Source: JANXSS01 sp043729515 (GTDB lineage: Bacteria; Pseudomonadota; Gammaproteobacteria; Burkholderiales; Burkholderiaceae_D). Taken from it: DNA of 64,000 nucleotides. Shown one piece after another: positions 17,533-26,150 of this stretch (within the stretch, counting starts at the first letter, position 1; every line of letters starts with the position of its first letter). A program made the translations under genes and the position numbers. Location: positions 1 to 64,000 of the forward strand of contig JAYTLK010000259.1 in the NCBI GenBank assembly GCA_043729515.1, read 5' to 3'. Under the pieces are notes generated by a model that was not told where the DNA came from, searched no databases, and saw only the letters and a program-made list of their open reading frames with translations.

Positions 17533-18419
17533 TCAATGCCCTGCAAGCGGACATGTCCCCCTCCACGATCGCGCGCCGTGCAGTGCATGCGCTGTATGCC
17601 GAGCTGATGCTCTACCCGAAGCCCGGCCTGGTATCGACGGTGGACTGCGGCAGCCATGACGACATGGATGCGGGTCTGTTCATGCACAGTCTTTTCAGCC
17701 TGCGCGGATATTTCAAGGCCACCGCCGCAGCCGGCGCGCGGCGGGCCGATTTTGCCATCCTGAATGCGCTTGGCCGGGATGCGGAACGCCGCATGCTCGA
17801 TGCCACTGGCGGCGTCAACACACATCGTGGCGCAATTTTTTGCCTGGGTCTGCTCAGCGCTGCCTGTGGCCGGGCGAGCGTCAGTACCGGCTCTGAACCC
17901 TTGACGCCCGCGCGCCTGCGATCGACCCTGATGCGCCAGTGGGGCCAGCAACTCGCCGTGCATTGCGATGACCGCCTGCCCGATGCGCATGGTACTGGCG
18001 TCGCTCTTTCACATGGCCACGGCGGCGCGCGCGCGCAAGCCGCGCGCGGCATGCCGGCCGTGTTCGAACTCGCGTTGCCGGCGCTGCGGGCGGCGCTGCA
18101 TGCCGGCCGCGATTGGGAATGCGCCCGGATCGATGCTTTTTTTCACCTGATGGCGCAGCTCGACGATTCCAATGTCCTGCATCGTGGCGGCGCCGCTGGC
18201 GCCAGCCTCGTGCAACGGTGCGGCGAGCGCTTCATTGCAGCCGGTGGCACGGCAAACCGCAACTGGCGTACCGAGGCGCTTGCAGCACACCGGCTGCTGG
18301 TCACGCACCGCTTGTCCCCGGGTGGTGCTGCCGATCTGCTGGCCGCGGCGTGCTTCGTGCACCTGTCCACACACGATGACACCGATGTGATGGTCGGCCT
18401 GCAGGCAATGCCGGCCTGA
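17529..18419 (+). CDS. mdcB: triphosphoribosyl-dephospho-CoA synthase
   Basis: 296 residues from ATG 17529 in an ATGA overlap with mdcG. The CitG/MdcB family motifs are clear: YPKPGLVSTVDCGSHDDMD, GGVNTHRGAIFCLGLL, GTGVALSHGHGGARAQAARG, and a conserved DDSNVLHRGG near the C-terminus. The enzyme joins ATP and dephospho-CoA to make the prosthetic-group precursor for MdcC. Here it sits after mdcG rather than after mdcA as in Klebsiella. Confidence 0.94.
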   Translation: MINALQADMSPSTIARRAVHALYAELMLYPKPGLVSTVDCGSHDDMDAGLFMHSLFSLRGYFKATAAAGARRADFAILNALGRDAERRMLDATGGVNTHRGAIFCLGLLSAACGRASVSTGSEPLTPARLRSTLMRQWGQQLAVHCDDRLPDAHGTGVALSHGHGGARAQAARGMPAVFELALPALRAALHAGRDWECARIDAFFHLMAQLDDSNVLHRGGAAGASLVQRCGERFIAAGGTANRNWRTEALAAHRLLVTHRLSPGGAADLLAAACFVHLSTHDDTDVMVGLQAMPA

Positions 18420-19351
18420 TGGAACGGGTGCGTCTCGCCATCCTCTGTTCCGGCCAGGGCGCGCAGCACCACGGCATGTTCGATCTGGCGCGTACCGATT
18501 CGGCGGCAGCCCGCATGCTCGAAACCTGGCAAGTTCCGGCGTCATTTGCGCCAGCCGACGACCTGTTCGCCAACCGCGCTGCGCAGCCGCTGCTGGTGAA
18601 ATGCGCCTGCGCCACCTGGGAAGCGGTCCGGCATCATTTGCCGCCACCGGTGGCAGTCGCGGGCTACAGCGTCGGTGAAGTTACGGCGCTGGCGGTGGCG
18701 GGCGTGATCGATGCGGCCCAGGCAGTTGCGCTGGCGCAGACGCGCGCCGCACTGATGGACGACTGTGTTGACCCGACCCAGCCACAAGGTTTGCTCGCCA
18801 TCGGCGGCCTCGCGCTGCAGGCAACCGAGCAGTTGCTGGTTGACATGGGTGCAACGGGAATCGGTATCGCGATCGTCAACGGTGCCGATCAATGCATTGT
18901 CGGTGGTCTTTGGCAAGACGGAAACAGCGGGCCGGGCTTGAATGCCTTGGCAGCCAGGCTCGATGGCATCGGCATCCAGGTCAACCGACTGTCGGTGACC
19001 ATCGCATCGCACACCGCCTGGATGCGCAAGGCAGTCGCGCCATTGCATGACGTCGTCGCGCGGTTCGCGCCGCATGCGCCGCAAACCCGACTCCTGGCCG
19101 GGATCAGCGGCGCTGCTTCGTCAGAGGGTGCTGTGGCCCTGGCAGCATTGGTTGGACAGACCGATCAGACGGTCCGGTGGGACGCATGCATGGACAGCCT
19201 GGCCGAAGCTGGGGTGACCAAGGCCTTGGAGTTGGGCCCCGGAAGCGCGCTGAGTCGAATGCTTGCCGTCCGTCATCCGCAGATCGCCTGCCGCTCGGTG
19301 TCGGATTTCCGCAGCGTCGCCGGGATTGCCGCCTGGGCCGGACGCCAGTAG
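18419..19351 (+). CDS. mdcH: malonate decarboxylase malonyl-CoA-ACP transacylase (epsilon) subunit
   Basis: 310 residues; start ATG 18419 shares a base with the mdcB stop (TGATG). An FabD-like acyltransferase: LCSGQGAQHHGMF near the N-terminus, nucleophile elbow GYSVGEVTALA (GHSLGE in FabD), and SHTAWM with the active-site histidine. It loads malonyl from malonyl-CoA onto MdcC to start the cycle. It is the last gene of the run; the next gene is convergent, 40 bases on, with no obvious terminator. Confidence 0.93.
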   Translation: MERVRLAILCSGQGAQHHGMFDLARTDSAAARMLETWQVPASFAPADDLFANRAAQPLLVKCACATWEAVRHHLPPPVAVAGYSVGEVTALAVAGVIDAAQAVALAQTRAALMDDCVDPTQPQGLLAIGGLALQATEQLLVDMGATGIGIAIVNGADQCIVGGLWQDGNSGPGLNALAARLDGIGIQVNRLSVTIASHTAWMRKAVAPLHDVVARFAPHAPQTRLLAGISGAASSEGAVALAALVGQTDQTVRWDACMDSLAEAGVTKALELGPGSALSRMLAVRHPQIACRSVSDFRSVAGIAAWAGRQ

Positions 19352-19391
19352 GCGCGCAGCGACCGTTCGACCATTACCCGCCAATCCCTGG

Positions 19392-19973
19392 TCAGCGTGG
19401 CGGCGGCGGCGGCGGTAAGCCCGGAGGCGGTGGCGGTGGCCTGGTGCCTGTTGAATTCAGTGGCGGGGGATAGCCACTGCCTTCGGTCATCATCCTGCCG
19501 GACACCGGCACCCGGTGACCCTTGGCATACATGCACTGGGTGTAGCCGACATCATAGCGACGCTGTGCACCATAGGCAGATTGACTGGCCGTGCCAGTGC
19601 CAGCGGCACCGCCCAGCAGCAGACCGGTGCCGGCGCCCACCGCCGCGCCACGACCGCCATTGATGGCCGCACCCGCTGCGGCCCCGAGCAGGGTGCCGAC
19701 CGCCGCACTGCGCACGCCACTGTCGACTGCGGCGTTTTCCGCAGAGATGCCGGCCTGCTGCCCGGCGAAGAGGCGACAGTCGTTGTCATCGTAGCGGAAC
19801 TGGTCGAAGCTCTTGCCGGTGCCAGGCAATACCATCACGCTTGGGCCACTCGGTGGCAGTGTGGTACAGGCACCGAGCAGTACGACGGCGATCAGTGCGC
19901 CTGTTGCCCCGGTCAGACGCGGTGCGCTGATGCGACTTGGCTTTTGCGATGCCGCAAAAATCGTTTCTCTCAT
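19392..19973 (-). CDS. glycine-zipper lipoprotein with proline-rich tail
   Basis: 193 residues. A lipobox LLGAC after a hydrophobic stretch (about residues 20-36) predicts outer- or inner-membrane lipidation. Conserved DDNDCRLFAGQQAG follows, then an alternating Gly/Ala segment (VGTLLGAAAGAAINGGRGAA, GTGLLLGGAAGTG) of the glycine-zipper type, and YDVGYTQCMYAKGH, which is typical of YMGG-like Gly-zipper lipoproteins common in proteobacteria. The C-terminus ends in two runs of prolines (GTRPPPPPPGLPPPPPP). Function unknown; likely an envelope structural or stress protein. It is monocistronic. Confidence 0.75.
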   Translation of the reverse strand: MRETIFAASQKPSRISAPRLTGATGALIAVVLLGACTTLPPSGPSVMVLPGTGKSFDQFRYDDNDCRLFAGQQAGISAENAAVDSGVRSAAVGTLLGAAAGAAINGGRGAAVGAGTGLLLGGAAGTGTASQSAYGAQRRYDVGYTQCMYAKGHRVPVSGRMMTEGSGYPPPLNSTGTRPPPPPPGLPPPPPPR

Positions 19974-20030
19974 GTCGTCGTACTTTCTAAAAATAATTTC
20001 AAGAAGACATGCCGGACCATGGCAGCAGGC

Positions 20031-20495
20031 TCAACGCGTTGACGGCTGTGCTGGTACGCGCTGCCAGTTTTCAGCGCACTGCTTTACATAGGGATAATAG
20101 CCATCCGGGTTATGGCAGTAATACCAGTTGCCGTCCGACGCCGGACCGTTCATCGCGGCGCTGCCTTGTTCGACATAGACAGGCGCCGGCGCCGGGGCTG
20201 TCACGATTGTCGTGCTCTGGCCGTAGGCACCGTACGGTCCGTAAGCGCCGTAGCCACCGTAACCACTGTAACCACCATACGGAGCATAACCGCCATAAGA
20301 ACCGTAGCCGTAGCCCGGAAACCCATAGTAGGGATACCCGAAGCCCAGAACCGGGCCACCGATGAAGACACCGACACGACTACCGTGATGTCCACCATGG
20401 TGACCGACTGCACCGTGATAGGCGAACGCACTGCCGCTCGTCATGGCCGCCGCCAGCAGCAACACTGCGGCACCAGAAAACTTGAATGATTTCAT
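20031..20495 (-). CDS. exported Gly/Tyr-rich protein
   Basis: About 154 residues from ATG 20495, six bases after AGGAGG (an adjacent ATG at 20498 is too close to it). A signal peptide (KSFKFSGAAVLLLAAAMTSGSAFA) precedes a His/Gly segment (YHGAVGHHGGHHG) and a long Gly/Tyr/Pro repeat with units like YGGYAPYGGYSGYGGYGAYG. The C-terminal part has SDGNWYYCHNPDGYYPYVKQC, a short Cys-bearing module seen in many small secreted betaproteobacterial proteins. Probably surface-associated; function unknown. Confidence 0.75.
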   Translation of the reverse strand: MKSFKFSGAAVLLLAAAMTSGSAFAYHGAVGHHGGHHGSRVGVFIGGPVLGFGYPYYGFPGYGYGSYGGYAPYGGYSGYGGYGAYGPYGAYGQSTTIVTAPAPAPVYVEQGSAAMNGPASDGNWYYCHNPDGYYPYVKQCAENWQRVPAQPSTR

Positions 20496-20726
20496 CATGA
20501 TCCTCCTGATTCCGGCCAATGCCGCCGGCACTTTATTAGTGTAGCGAACCAAACAACTCCTCGCAGGAATTCTTACCATTGGTTTCGAATCGGCATTCGA
20601 TGACCTGCCATGAATCGGACCTTGTTGGCCCGATGGTACGCCAGCAGTCATTTGCAGACCGGCGATGGTTTTTCCAGGTGAAAGATGATTTTGCGGCGGT
20701 AGAATAGCGCCTTTTTCCAGGCAAAT

Positions 20727-21650
20727 ATGTGGTTCAAAAATCTCCAGCTCTACCGTCTACCCGCGCCATGGAGCATCTCGCGCGAACAACTCGAAGCCGC
20801 GCTGACGCCGCAGGCAATGACGGACACTTCCGGCGCCGATCTGCAGAATCAGGGTTGGTCCTCGCCACGCCGCAACGGCATGCTGGTGCATGCGGTCAAT
20901 CGCCAGTTTCTGCTGACGCTATCAACTGAAAAGAAATTGTTGCCAGCCAGCGTGGTGAACCAGGTCAGCAAGGCACGCGCAGCGGAAATTGAAGAGCATC
21001 AAGGTTTTGCGCCCGGCCGCAAGCAAATGAAGGAAATCAAGGAACAGGTGACGGACGAGCTGTTGCCACGCGCCTTCAGCATCCGGCGTGATACCGCGGT
21101 CTGGATCGATCCGGTCAATGGCTGGCTGGTGGTCGATGCCGGCACGGCTGCCAAGGCAGATGAAGTCATCCGCCTGCTGATCAAATCGGTCGAGCGCCTG
21201 CCGTTACGCGCGCTGCAGGTCAGGCAATCACCCGTGGCCGCCATGACCGGATGGCTGCTTGCCGACGAAGCACCGGCCGGCTTCACCGTCGACCAGGACA
21301 CCGAGCTGCGTTCGACCGCCGAATCGAAGGCAACTGTGCGCTACGTGCGCCATGCACTCGAGCCGCAAGACGTGCGGCGCCACATCGAGAACGGCAAGCA
21401 ATGCACCCGCCTGGCCATGACCTGGTCGGACCGAGTCTCCTTCGTGCTCACCGAAAACCTCACCATCAAGCGCATCGCAGCGCTCGATGTCCTCAAGGAA
21501 AGCGGATCGGCCGGTGGCCATGGCACTGCCACCAATGACGACGAGCGCTTCGACACCGATTTCGTGCTGATGACGGGGGAGCTTCATCGCCTGCTGGCGG
21601 CACTGGTCGAGACGCTGGGTGGAGAGGTGCCGGAACAGGTTGCGGCCTGA
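20727..21650 (+). CDS. rdgC: recombination-associated protein RdgC
   Basis: 307 residues starting MWFKNLQLYRLPAPWSIS, the typical RdgC N-terminus. Other family features: SPRRNGMLVHAVNRQFLL, LLPASVVNQ, GRKQMKEIKEQVTDELLPRA. RdgC forms a ring-shaped dimer on double-stranded DNA and limits RecA access. It is a nucleoid-associated protein of beta- and gammaproteobacteria. It stands alone between divergent and unrelated genes. Confidence 0.95.
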   Translation: MWFKNLQLYRLPAPWSISREQLEAALTPQAMTDTSGADLQNQGWSSPRRNGMLVHAVNRQFLLTLSTEKKLLPASVVNQVSKARAAEIEEHQGFAPGRKQMKEIKEQVTDELLPRAFSIRRDTAVWIDPVNGWLVVDAGTAAKADEVIRLLIKSVERLPLRALQVRQSPVAAMTGWLLADEAPAGFTVDQDTELRSTAESKATVRYVRHALEPQDVRRHIENGKQCTRLAMTWSDRVSFVLTENLTIKRIAALDVLKESGSAGGHGTATNDDERFDTDFVLMTGELHRLLAALVETLGGEVPEQVAA

Positions 21651-21730
21651 CGGGTCGGGCCGTGGCGCCGTATCGACAGGGGCAGGGTACACTCGTGGCT
21701 TCACCGATACCGGGCCGGCCTTCTTCTCCA

Positions 21731-22222
21731 ATGCTCATGCTGCGTAAATTCCACTTGTACCTGGGCACCTTGTTTGCGCCAGCGGTTATTTTTTTTGCTT
21801 TCAGCGGCATTTTCCAGGTACTGGGATTGCATGAAGCGGAGGAGGCGGCTGCGGTACAACCGCCACGCTGGATCGTCACGCTGGCATCGATTCACAAAGA
21901 CCAGCGTCTGACGCATCCGAAGCCGCCGGCAGTGCCGGGTCCCATTGCGCAGATGCGTGCCGATCATGCCGGCGCGCCGGCACAAGTGCATCCGAATGAG
22001 ACTGGCGACCACCACGTTCACGCCGGCGACAGTGAAGCTGCCGACCCGAACGGGCGGTCGCAGACCTTGCTCAAGGCATTCGCTGTGGTGATGGCGCTTG
22101 GCCTGATCGCAAGCGCCGGGATGGGAATCATGATTGCCGTCAGCAATCCGCGGACCCGTCGCGCGGCGACGATCATGCTGTTGATCGGCATGCTGCTGCC
22201 GCTCGGCCTGCTGGCGCTTTGA
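21731..22222 (+). CDS. PepSY-associated transmembrane-type hypothetical protein
   Basis: About 163 residues from ATG 21731 (or 21737). The N-terminus KFHLYLGTLFAPAVIFFAFS is the first helix pattern of PepSY-TM proteins, which often occur with iron-siderophore or metal systems. A central hydrophilic, His/Pro-rich stretch (HKDQRLTHPKPPAVPGP; ETGDHHVHAGDSEA) may bind metal or be a linker. Two C-terminal helices follow (TLLKAFAVVMALGLIASAGM; TIMLLIGMLLPLGLLAL). No PepSY repeat proper is evident, so this is a shortened member. Function unknown. Confidence 0.6.
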   Translation: MLMLRKFHLYLGTLFAPAVIFFAFSGIFQVLGLHEAEEAAAVQPPRWIVTLASIHKDQRLTHPKPPAVPGPIAQMRADHAGAPAQVHPNETGDHHVHAGDSEAADPNGRSQTLLKAFAVVMALGLIASAGMGIMIAVSNPRTRRAATIMLLIGMLLPLGLLAL

Positions 22223-22255
22223 CGCTTGCTCGACAGACCGGCACCGCCATCACCA

Positions 22256-23263
22256 TCACTGTTGCATGAACGCGATCAGCGTACCCGGGTCGCCCGCACT
22301 GGCCCCGGCTGTCGGCACGCTGGTCGCGATGATCAAATACCGACCATTGCTGCGATAGACATTGAAGCGCGCCGATTGGCCACCACTGACGGTATCGTTG
22401 TTCAAATCGACCAGGAATGCAGGCAGGGTCGAGGAACGCGCCGGATCGCGGTCAAAACGCGTCAGCGTCAGGTTGCCGTTGCCATCAAAACGCAGCGTCG
22501 CGCTGGGCGCTGATTTCGACTGCGTGCCGACGTTGTCCTGACCGCAGTTCTCGAAGCCGTTGAATGACAGATTGCGCAGCACCGTCGCATCGGTGACGCG
22601 CTCGGCCGCCGGGTCGAACAGCACGTAACGACTGCGGATGCGGTCGCTGTCAGGACCGGTCCCGCCATCGTTGCTGCACAGGGTAAAGACGTTTGCATCG
22701 GCCGTGCCGGCGCACTGCTTGAATGCCGTGCCGCCGTTACAGCTGCCGGCGACCAGCACCGCGCCGCTGCTTTGACGGCCGTCGATATCCAGGCTGCCGG
22801 CACGCACCGTGGCAGTACCGTTCGGAGCTGAAATGCCCAAGCGGTAATACGCCAGATCCGACAGCGGCGCAAGCGCCGTCCTGGATGACCCGGAGCCAGC
22901 GTTGGACGCTGCCGGCCCGCCATCGCCGCCGGTGGTGCTGCCGGCGGTGGAGCTTGATGGATTGCCAGTCTGGCCGGCCGATGCTGCGCTGGCGGAGGTC
23001 GTGCCGTTCACCGGCCCGCTCGCTGCAGCCGTCGTCGGCGCCGCCGCCGCGCCTGCCCCTGCCGGACCGTCACTGCCGCCGCCACCGCAACCTGCAAGCA
23101 TCACGATACCGACCGCGGCGATGCGTGCAGCGAGGCAGCGGCGAACAGGCGCGGCGGGAGAGTGGCCATGCCGCCGCGCGTCGTTCAGACCGAATGTGCT
23201 GCGCACCTCCCGTGCAATGCGCGAAGCGCGCGGGGCCACCAGTTCAAGTCGTGTCATCTTCAC
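22256..23263 (-). CDS. lipoprotein with Gly/Ala/Ser-rich linker, function unknown
   Basis: 335 residues as an open frame; the lipobox MLAGCGGGGSDGPAG at about residues 55-60 follows a hydrophobic AARIAAVGIV stretch, so translation may start inside the basic leader. An ~80-residue low-complexity linker of Gly, Ala, Ser and Thr separates the lipid anchor from a globular domain beginning LSDLAYYRLGISAPNGTATV. The domain has several Cys (SCNGGTAFKQCAG, TLCSNDGG, NCGQD) that could form disulfides, and ends YLIIATSVPTAG. I recognise no family. Likely surface or periplasmic. Confidence 0.6.
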   Translation of the reverse strand: MKMTRLELVAPRASRIAREVRSTFGLNDARRHGHSPAAPVRRCLAARIAAVGIVMLAGCGGGGSDGPAGAGAAAAPTTAAASGPVNGTTSASAASAGQTGNPSSSTAGSTTGGDGGPAASNAGSGSSRTALAPLSDLAYYRLGISAPNGTATVRAGSLDIDGRQSSGAVLVAGSCNGGTAFKQCAGTADANVFTLCSNDGGTGPDSDRIRSRYVLFDPAAERVTDATVLRNLSFNGFENCGQDNVGTQSKSAPSATLRFDGNGNLTLTRFDRDPARSSTLPAFLVDLNNDTVSGGQSARFNVYRSNGRYLIIATSVPTAGASAGDPGTLIAFMQQ

Positions 23264-23441
23264 CCTCAGGATTGATTGAATGTTCGGAATACTGCTTGCC
23301 GAATCATTTAATCAAACCGGGACAGATGGGAATTAAGCCGACGCAAGTGATGCCACGCGAAATTTTCTTTTCATCCAAAGCTTGCGCTGTTGCGAACATC
23401 CGGAGGTTGCCATGGAACTTGATGGCGAAATTTCGGTCGCC

Positions 23442-24692
23442 TCAGGTCACCTGGCCTGCGCTGGTGGCGTGTGCCAAAAAATCCGCGTGGCCGTTGGCTG
23501 CCAGGATCTCGCGCAAGCCATCCACGGCATCCCAGACATCGACAAAGCGGGTATAAAGCGGCGTCAAACCAAACCGCATCAGATCCGGCGCCCGAAAGTC
23601 GCCGACGATGCCACGCGCAATCAGGGCCCGCATGATTGCCTGCGCCTGTGGATGCGCGATGCTGACATGACTGCCGCGCGCAGTTTGCATGCGCGGCGTT
23701 GCCACCGACAATCCCATGCCGCAAGGCAGTGAATCGATCAGCGTGATGAACAGCTCGGAGAGAGCAAGCGATTTTTTGCGAATGGCCGCCATCGATGTCT
23801 CCTGAAAAATAGCCAGGCCGCACTCGATCAGCGCCAGCGACAGGATCGGCTGGGTACCGCAGAGCGCCCGCCGGATGCCGTCCCCGGGGGTGAACCGGTG
23901 GTCCATTGCGAACGGCGCCGCATGCGCCCACCATCCCGTCAGCGGTTGAACGAACGCCGCCTGGTGCTGCCTGGGCACCCATACGAAGGCAGGCGCACCC
24001 GGCCCGCCGTTCAGATATTTATAGGTGCATCCGACTGCGAAATCCGCGCGCGCCGCATGCAGCGCTACCTCCAGCGCGCCGGCCGAGTGGGCCAGGTCCC
24101 AGATGGCGAGCGCACCGGCGGCATGCGCCCGGGCGGTCAAGCCGGCCATGTCGTGCAGATGCCCGGTGCGGTAATTCACATGTGTCAGCAACAGCACGGC
24201 GGTGTCGGCATCGATTGCCGCGCCGATCTCCTCGGGCGAGTCAACCAGCTGCAGCCGATAGCCGCGGTCGAGCCAGTCGGCCAGGCCCTGTGCGATGTAG
24301 ACGTCGGAGGGAAAGTTCGCACGTTCGGTCACGATCGTGCGGCGCGGCGTGCCGGACTGGATCTGCAGCGCTGCAGCCAGGACCTTGAACAGATTCACCG
24401 AGGTCGAGTCGGTCACCGCCACCTCGCCGGCCCGGGCGCCGATCAGCGGCGCGAGCAGGTCGCCGATCCGCAGCGGCAGATCGAACCAGCCGGCCTGGTT
24501 CCAGCTGCCGATCAAGTCCTTGCCCCATTCTTCCTGCACGATCTGCGCTGCCCGCGCTGCGGCGGCCACCGGGCGTGCGCCGAGCGAGTTGCCGTCCAGG
24601 TAGATCAACGCCGGCGGCAGGGCAAACCGCTGCCGCAATGCCGCCAGCGGATCGTCGCAGTCGAGCGCGATGCAGTGGGCACGGTCGATCAT
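23442..24692 (-). CDS. kynU: kynureninase
   Basis: 416-residue PLP enzyme that cleaves kynurenine to anthranilate and alanine. Motifs: IYLDGNSLGARP, EEWGKDLIGSWNQAGWFDLP, TDSTSVNLFKVLAAALQI, and the Schiff-base lysine in AVGCTYKYLNGGPGAPAF, all typical of bacterial KynU. The start overlaps the kynB stop by four bases (ATGA). Tryptophan dioxygenase (kynA) is not encoded in the window, so the pathway is incomplete here. Confidence 0.95.
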   Translation of the reverse strand: MIDRAHCIALDCDDPLAALRQRFALPPALIYLDGNSLGARPVAAAARAAQIVQEEWGKDLIGSWNQAGWFDLPLRIGDLLAPLIGARAGEVAVTDSTSVNLFKVLAAALQIQSGTPRRTIVTERANFPSDVYIAQGLADWLDRGYRLQLVDSPEEIGAAIDADTAVLLLTHVNYRTGHLHDMAGLTARAHAAGALAIWDLAHSAGALEVALHAARADFAVGCTYKYLNGGPGAPAFVWVPRQHQAAFVQPLTGWWAHAAPFAMDHRFTPGDGIRRALCGTQPILSLALIECGLAIFQETSMAAIRKKSLALSELFITLIDSLPCGMGLSVATPRMQTARGSHVSIAHPQAQAIMRALIARGIVGDFRAPDLMRFGLTPLYTRFVDVWDAVDGLREILAANGHADFLAHATSAGQVT

Positions 24693-25369
24693 GGCGCGCC
24701 GCCATCCCGGCGCAGCACGGCGCGTACCGGACTGGCATCGAGCCCTGCCAGTTTCAACGGCAGCGCGATCAGCTCGTAGTCTCCGGCTTCGACGGCATCG
24801 AGCACGATGCCTTCGAGGATTGCCATGCCGTGCCGGCAGACCGCGTGATGCGCGTCCATGGTCTTGGAGTCCTGTGGATCGAGCGACGGCGTATCGATGC
24901 CGATCAGGCGCACGCCCGCGCTGGACAGCATCGCAATGGTGGCAGCATCAACGGATGCGAATGCGGGATCCCATGCGGTCTGTGGCGCCTGCGCATAAGT
25001 ACGCAGCAATACCCGGACCGGAATCTCCGTGAGAAAGGGCGCGACATGCGTCGGCATCACGCGCGCCACGCCCGTGCAGTCAATCACGCGACAGCGGCCG
25101 AGGTAGACGTCGAGCGGCACCGCATCGATCGCAACGCCATGCGGATCATAGTGGGAAGGAGCATCGCAATGCGCGCCGGTATGGGTCGACATGCTGAAGC
25201 GGGCAACTCGCACCGGGCTGGCGTCGGTGATGTCCCAGGTCATGGCGGTCGTCATCTGCACATCGCCCGGCCAGACCGGAAGGGTGGTGGAGAGCGTCGG
25301 CGAGATGTCCCACAATTGACACTGCGCATCGCCGGACACGGCAGTCGTGGAAATGGAAGGAATGCGCAT
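24689..25369 (-). CDS. kynB: kynurenine formamidase (arylformamidase)
   Basis: 226-residue metal-dependent cyclase-family hydrolase converting N-formylkynurenine to kynurenine. It begins LWDISPTLSTTLPVWPGD and has the metal motif STHTGAHCDAPSHYD (His63, His67, Asp69) and GVRLIGIDTPSLDPQDSK, all diagnostic of KynB. Its ATG follows the TAG of the LytTR regulator gene after a single base, so translation is probably coupled to the regulator. KynU follows in a four-base overlap. Confidence 0.95.
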   Translation of the reverse strand: MRIPSISTTAVSGDAQCQLWDISPTLSTTLPVWPGDVQMTTAMTWDITDASPVRVARFSMSTHTGAHCDAPSHYDPHGVAIDAVPLDVYLGRCRVIDCTGVARVMPTHVAPFLTEIPVRVLLRTYAQAPQTAWDPAFASVDAATIAMLSSAGVRLIGIDTPSLDPQDSKTMDAHHAVCRHGMAILEGIVLDAVEAGDYELIALPLKLAGLDASPVRAVLRRDGGAP

Positions 25370-25370
25370 G

Positions 25371-26129
25371 CTACATCTGCTTGAACAGATGCACGAAGCT
25401 GCGGCTGACCTCGAGCTTGTCCGGCTGGCCCTTGATCAGCACCAGGTGACGGCCACGCAGATCACGGGCCACGCCATCGATCGCGTGCACGTTGACCAGG
25501 GTGGAGCGATGAATCTGCCAGAACAGCGCCGGATCGAGTTCGTCGGACAGGTCACGCACCGGCTTGCGGATGAGCGCCTCGAAGCGGTTGGTCTGGACCC
25601 GGGTATATTTTTCATCCGACTGGAAGAACAGCACATCGGCTACCGGAATCAGCCGCAGCTCCTGACCGATCGATGCCTGAATCCACTGCAGATAACTGGG
25701 TTTTGGCGCGATCTGACCAGCCAGCCTGGCCAGCATGGCGCTGACATCGCTCACCTCCTGCGCCGGACCCTGCTGGAGGCGCCGCTGCAGTCGCTCGACC
25801 GTGATCTTCAGTCGCTCCGTTTCCGCCGGCTTCAAGACATAATCGATTGCGCCATGCTCGAAGGCTTCCACTGCATATTGATCGTAGGCCGTGATGAACA
25901 CCACATGCGTCGTGCCGGCGATCGCCTGCGCGGCTTCGATGCCGGTCTTGCCCGGCATCCGGATGTCGAGGAAGGTCAGGTCCGGCCGATGCTGCTGCAC
26001 CAGTGCGATCGCTTCCTCGCCGTTTTTTGCTTCGGCCAGAATCTCCAGTTCCGGCCAGACCTGCGACAGTCGCAAGCGCAACTGATCGCGCATCAGGCGT
26101 TCGTCATCGGCAATGATGGCACTCGGCAT
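25371..26129 (-). CDS. LytTR-type response regulator (AlgR/LytR family)
   Basis: 252 residues. The receiver domain has IIADDERLMRDQL with the acidic pair, the phospho-acceptor in LTFLDIRMPGKTG and VFITAYDQYAVEAFEHGAID with the conserved Thr and Lys region (YVLKP). After a linker the LytTR DNA-binding domain follows (IPVADVLFFQSDEKYTRVQT, FWQIHRSTLVNVHAIDGVAR). It is encoded 21 bases after its cognate LytS-type kinase and one base before kynB. Targets are unknown; autoregulation of the whole unit including kynBU is a reasonable guess. Confidence 0.93.
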   Translation of the reverse strand: MPSAIIADDERLMRDQLRLRLSQVWPELEILAEAKNGEEAIALVQQHRPDLTFLDIRMPGKTGIEAAQAIAGTTHVVFITAYDQYAVEAFEHGAIDYVLKPAETERLKITVERLQRRLQQGPAQEVSDVSAMLARLAGQIAPKPSYLQWIQASIGQELRLIPVADVLFFQSDEKYTRVQTNRFEALIRKPVRDLSDELDPALFWQIHRSTLVNVHAIDGVARDLRGRHLVLIKGQPDKLEVSRSFVHLFKQM

Positions 26130-26150
26130 GCAACCTCTCCCTGATCATTC

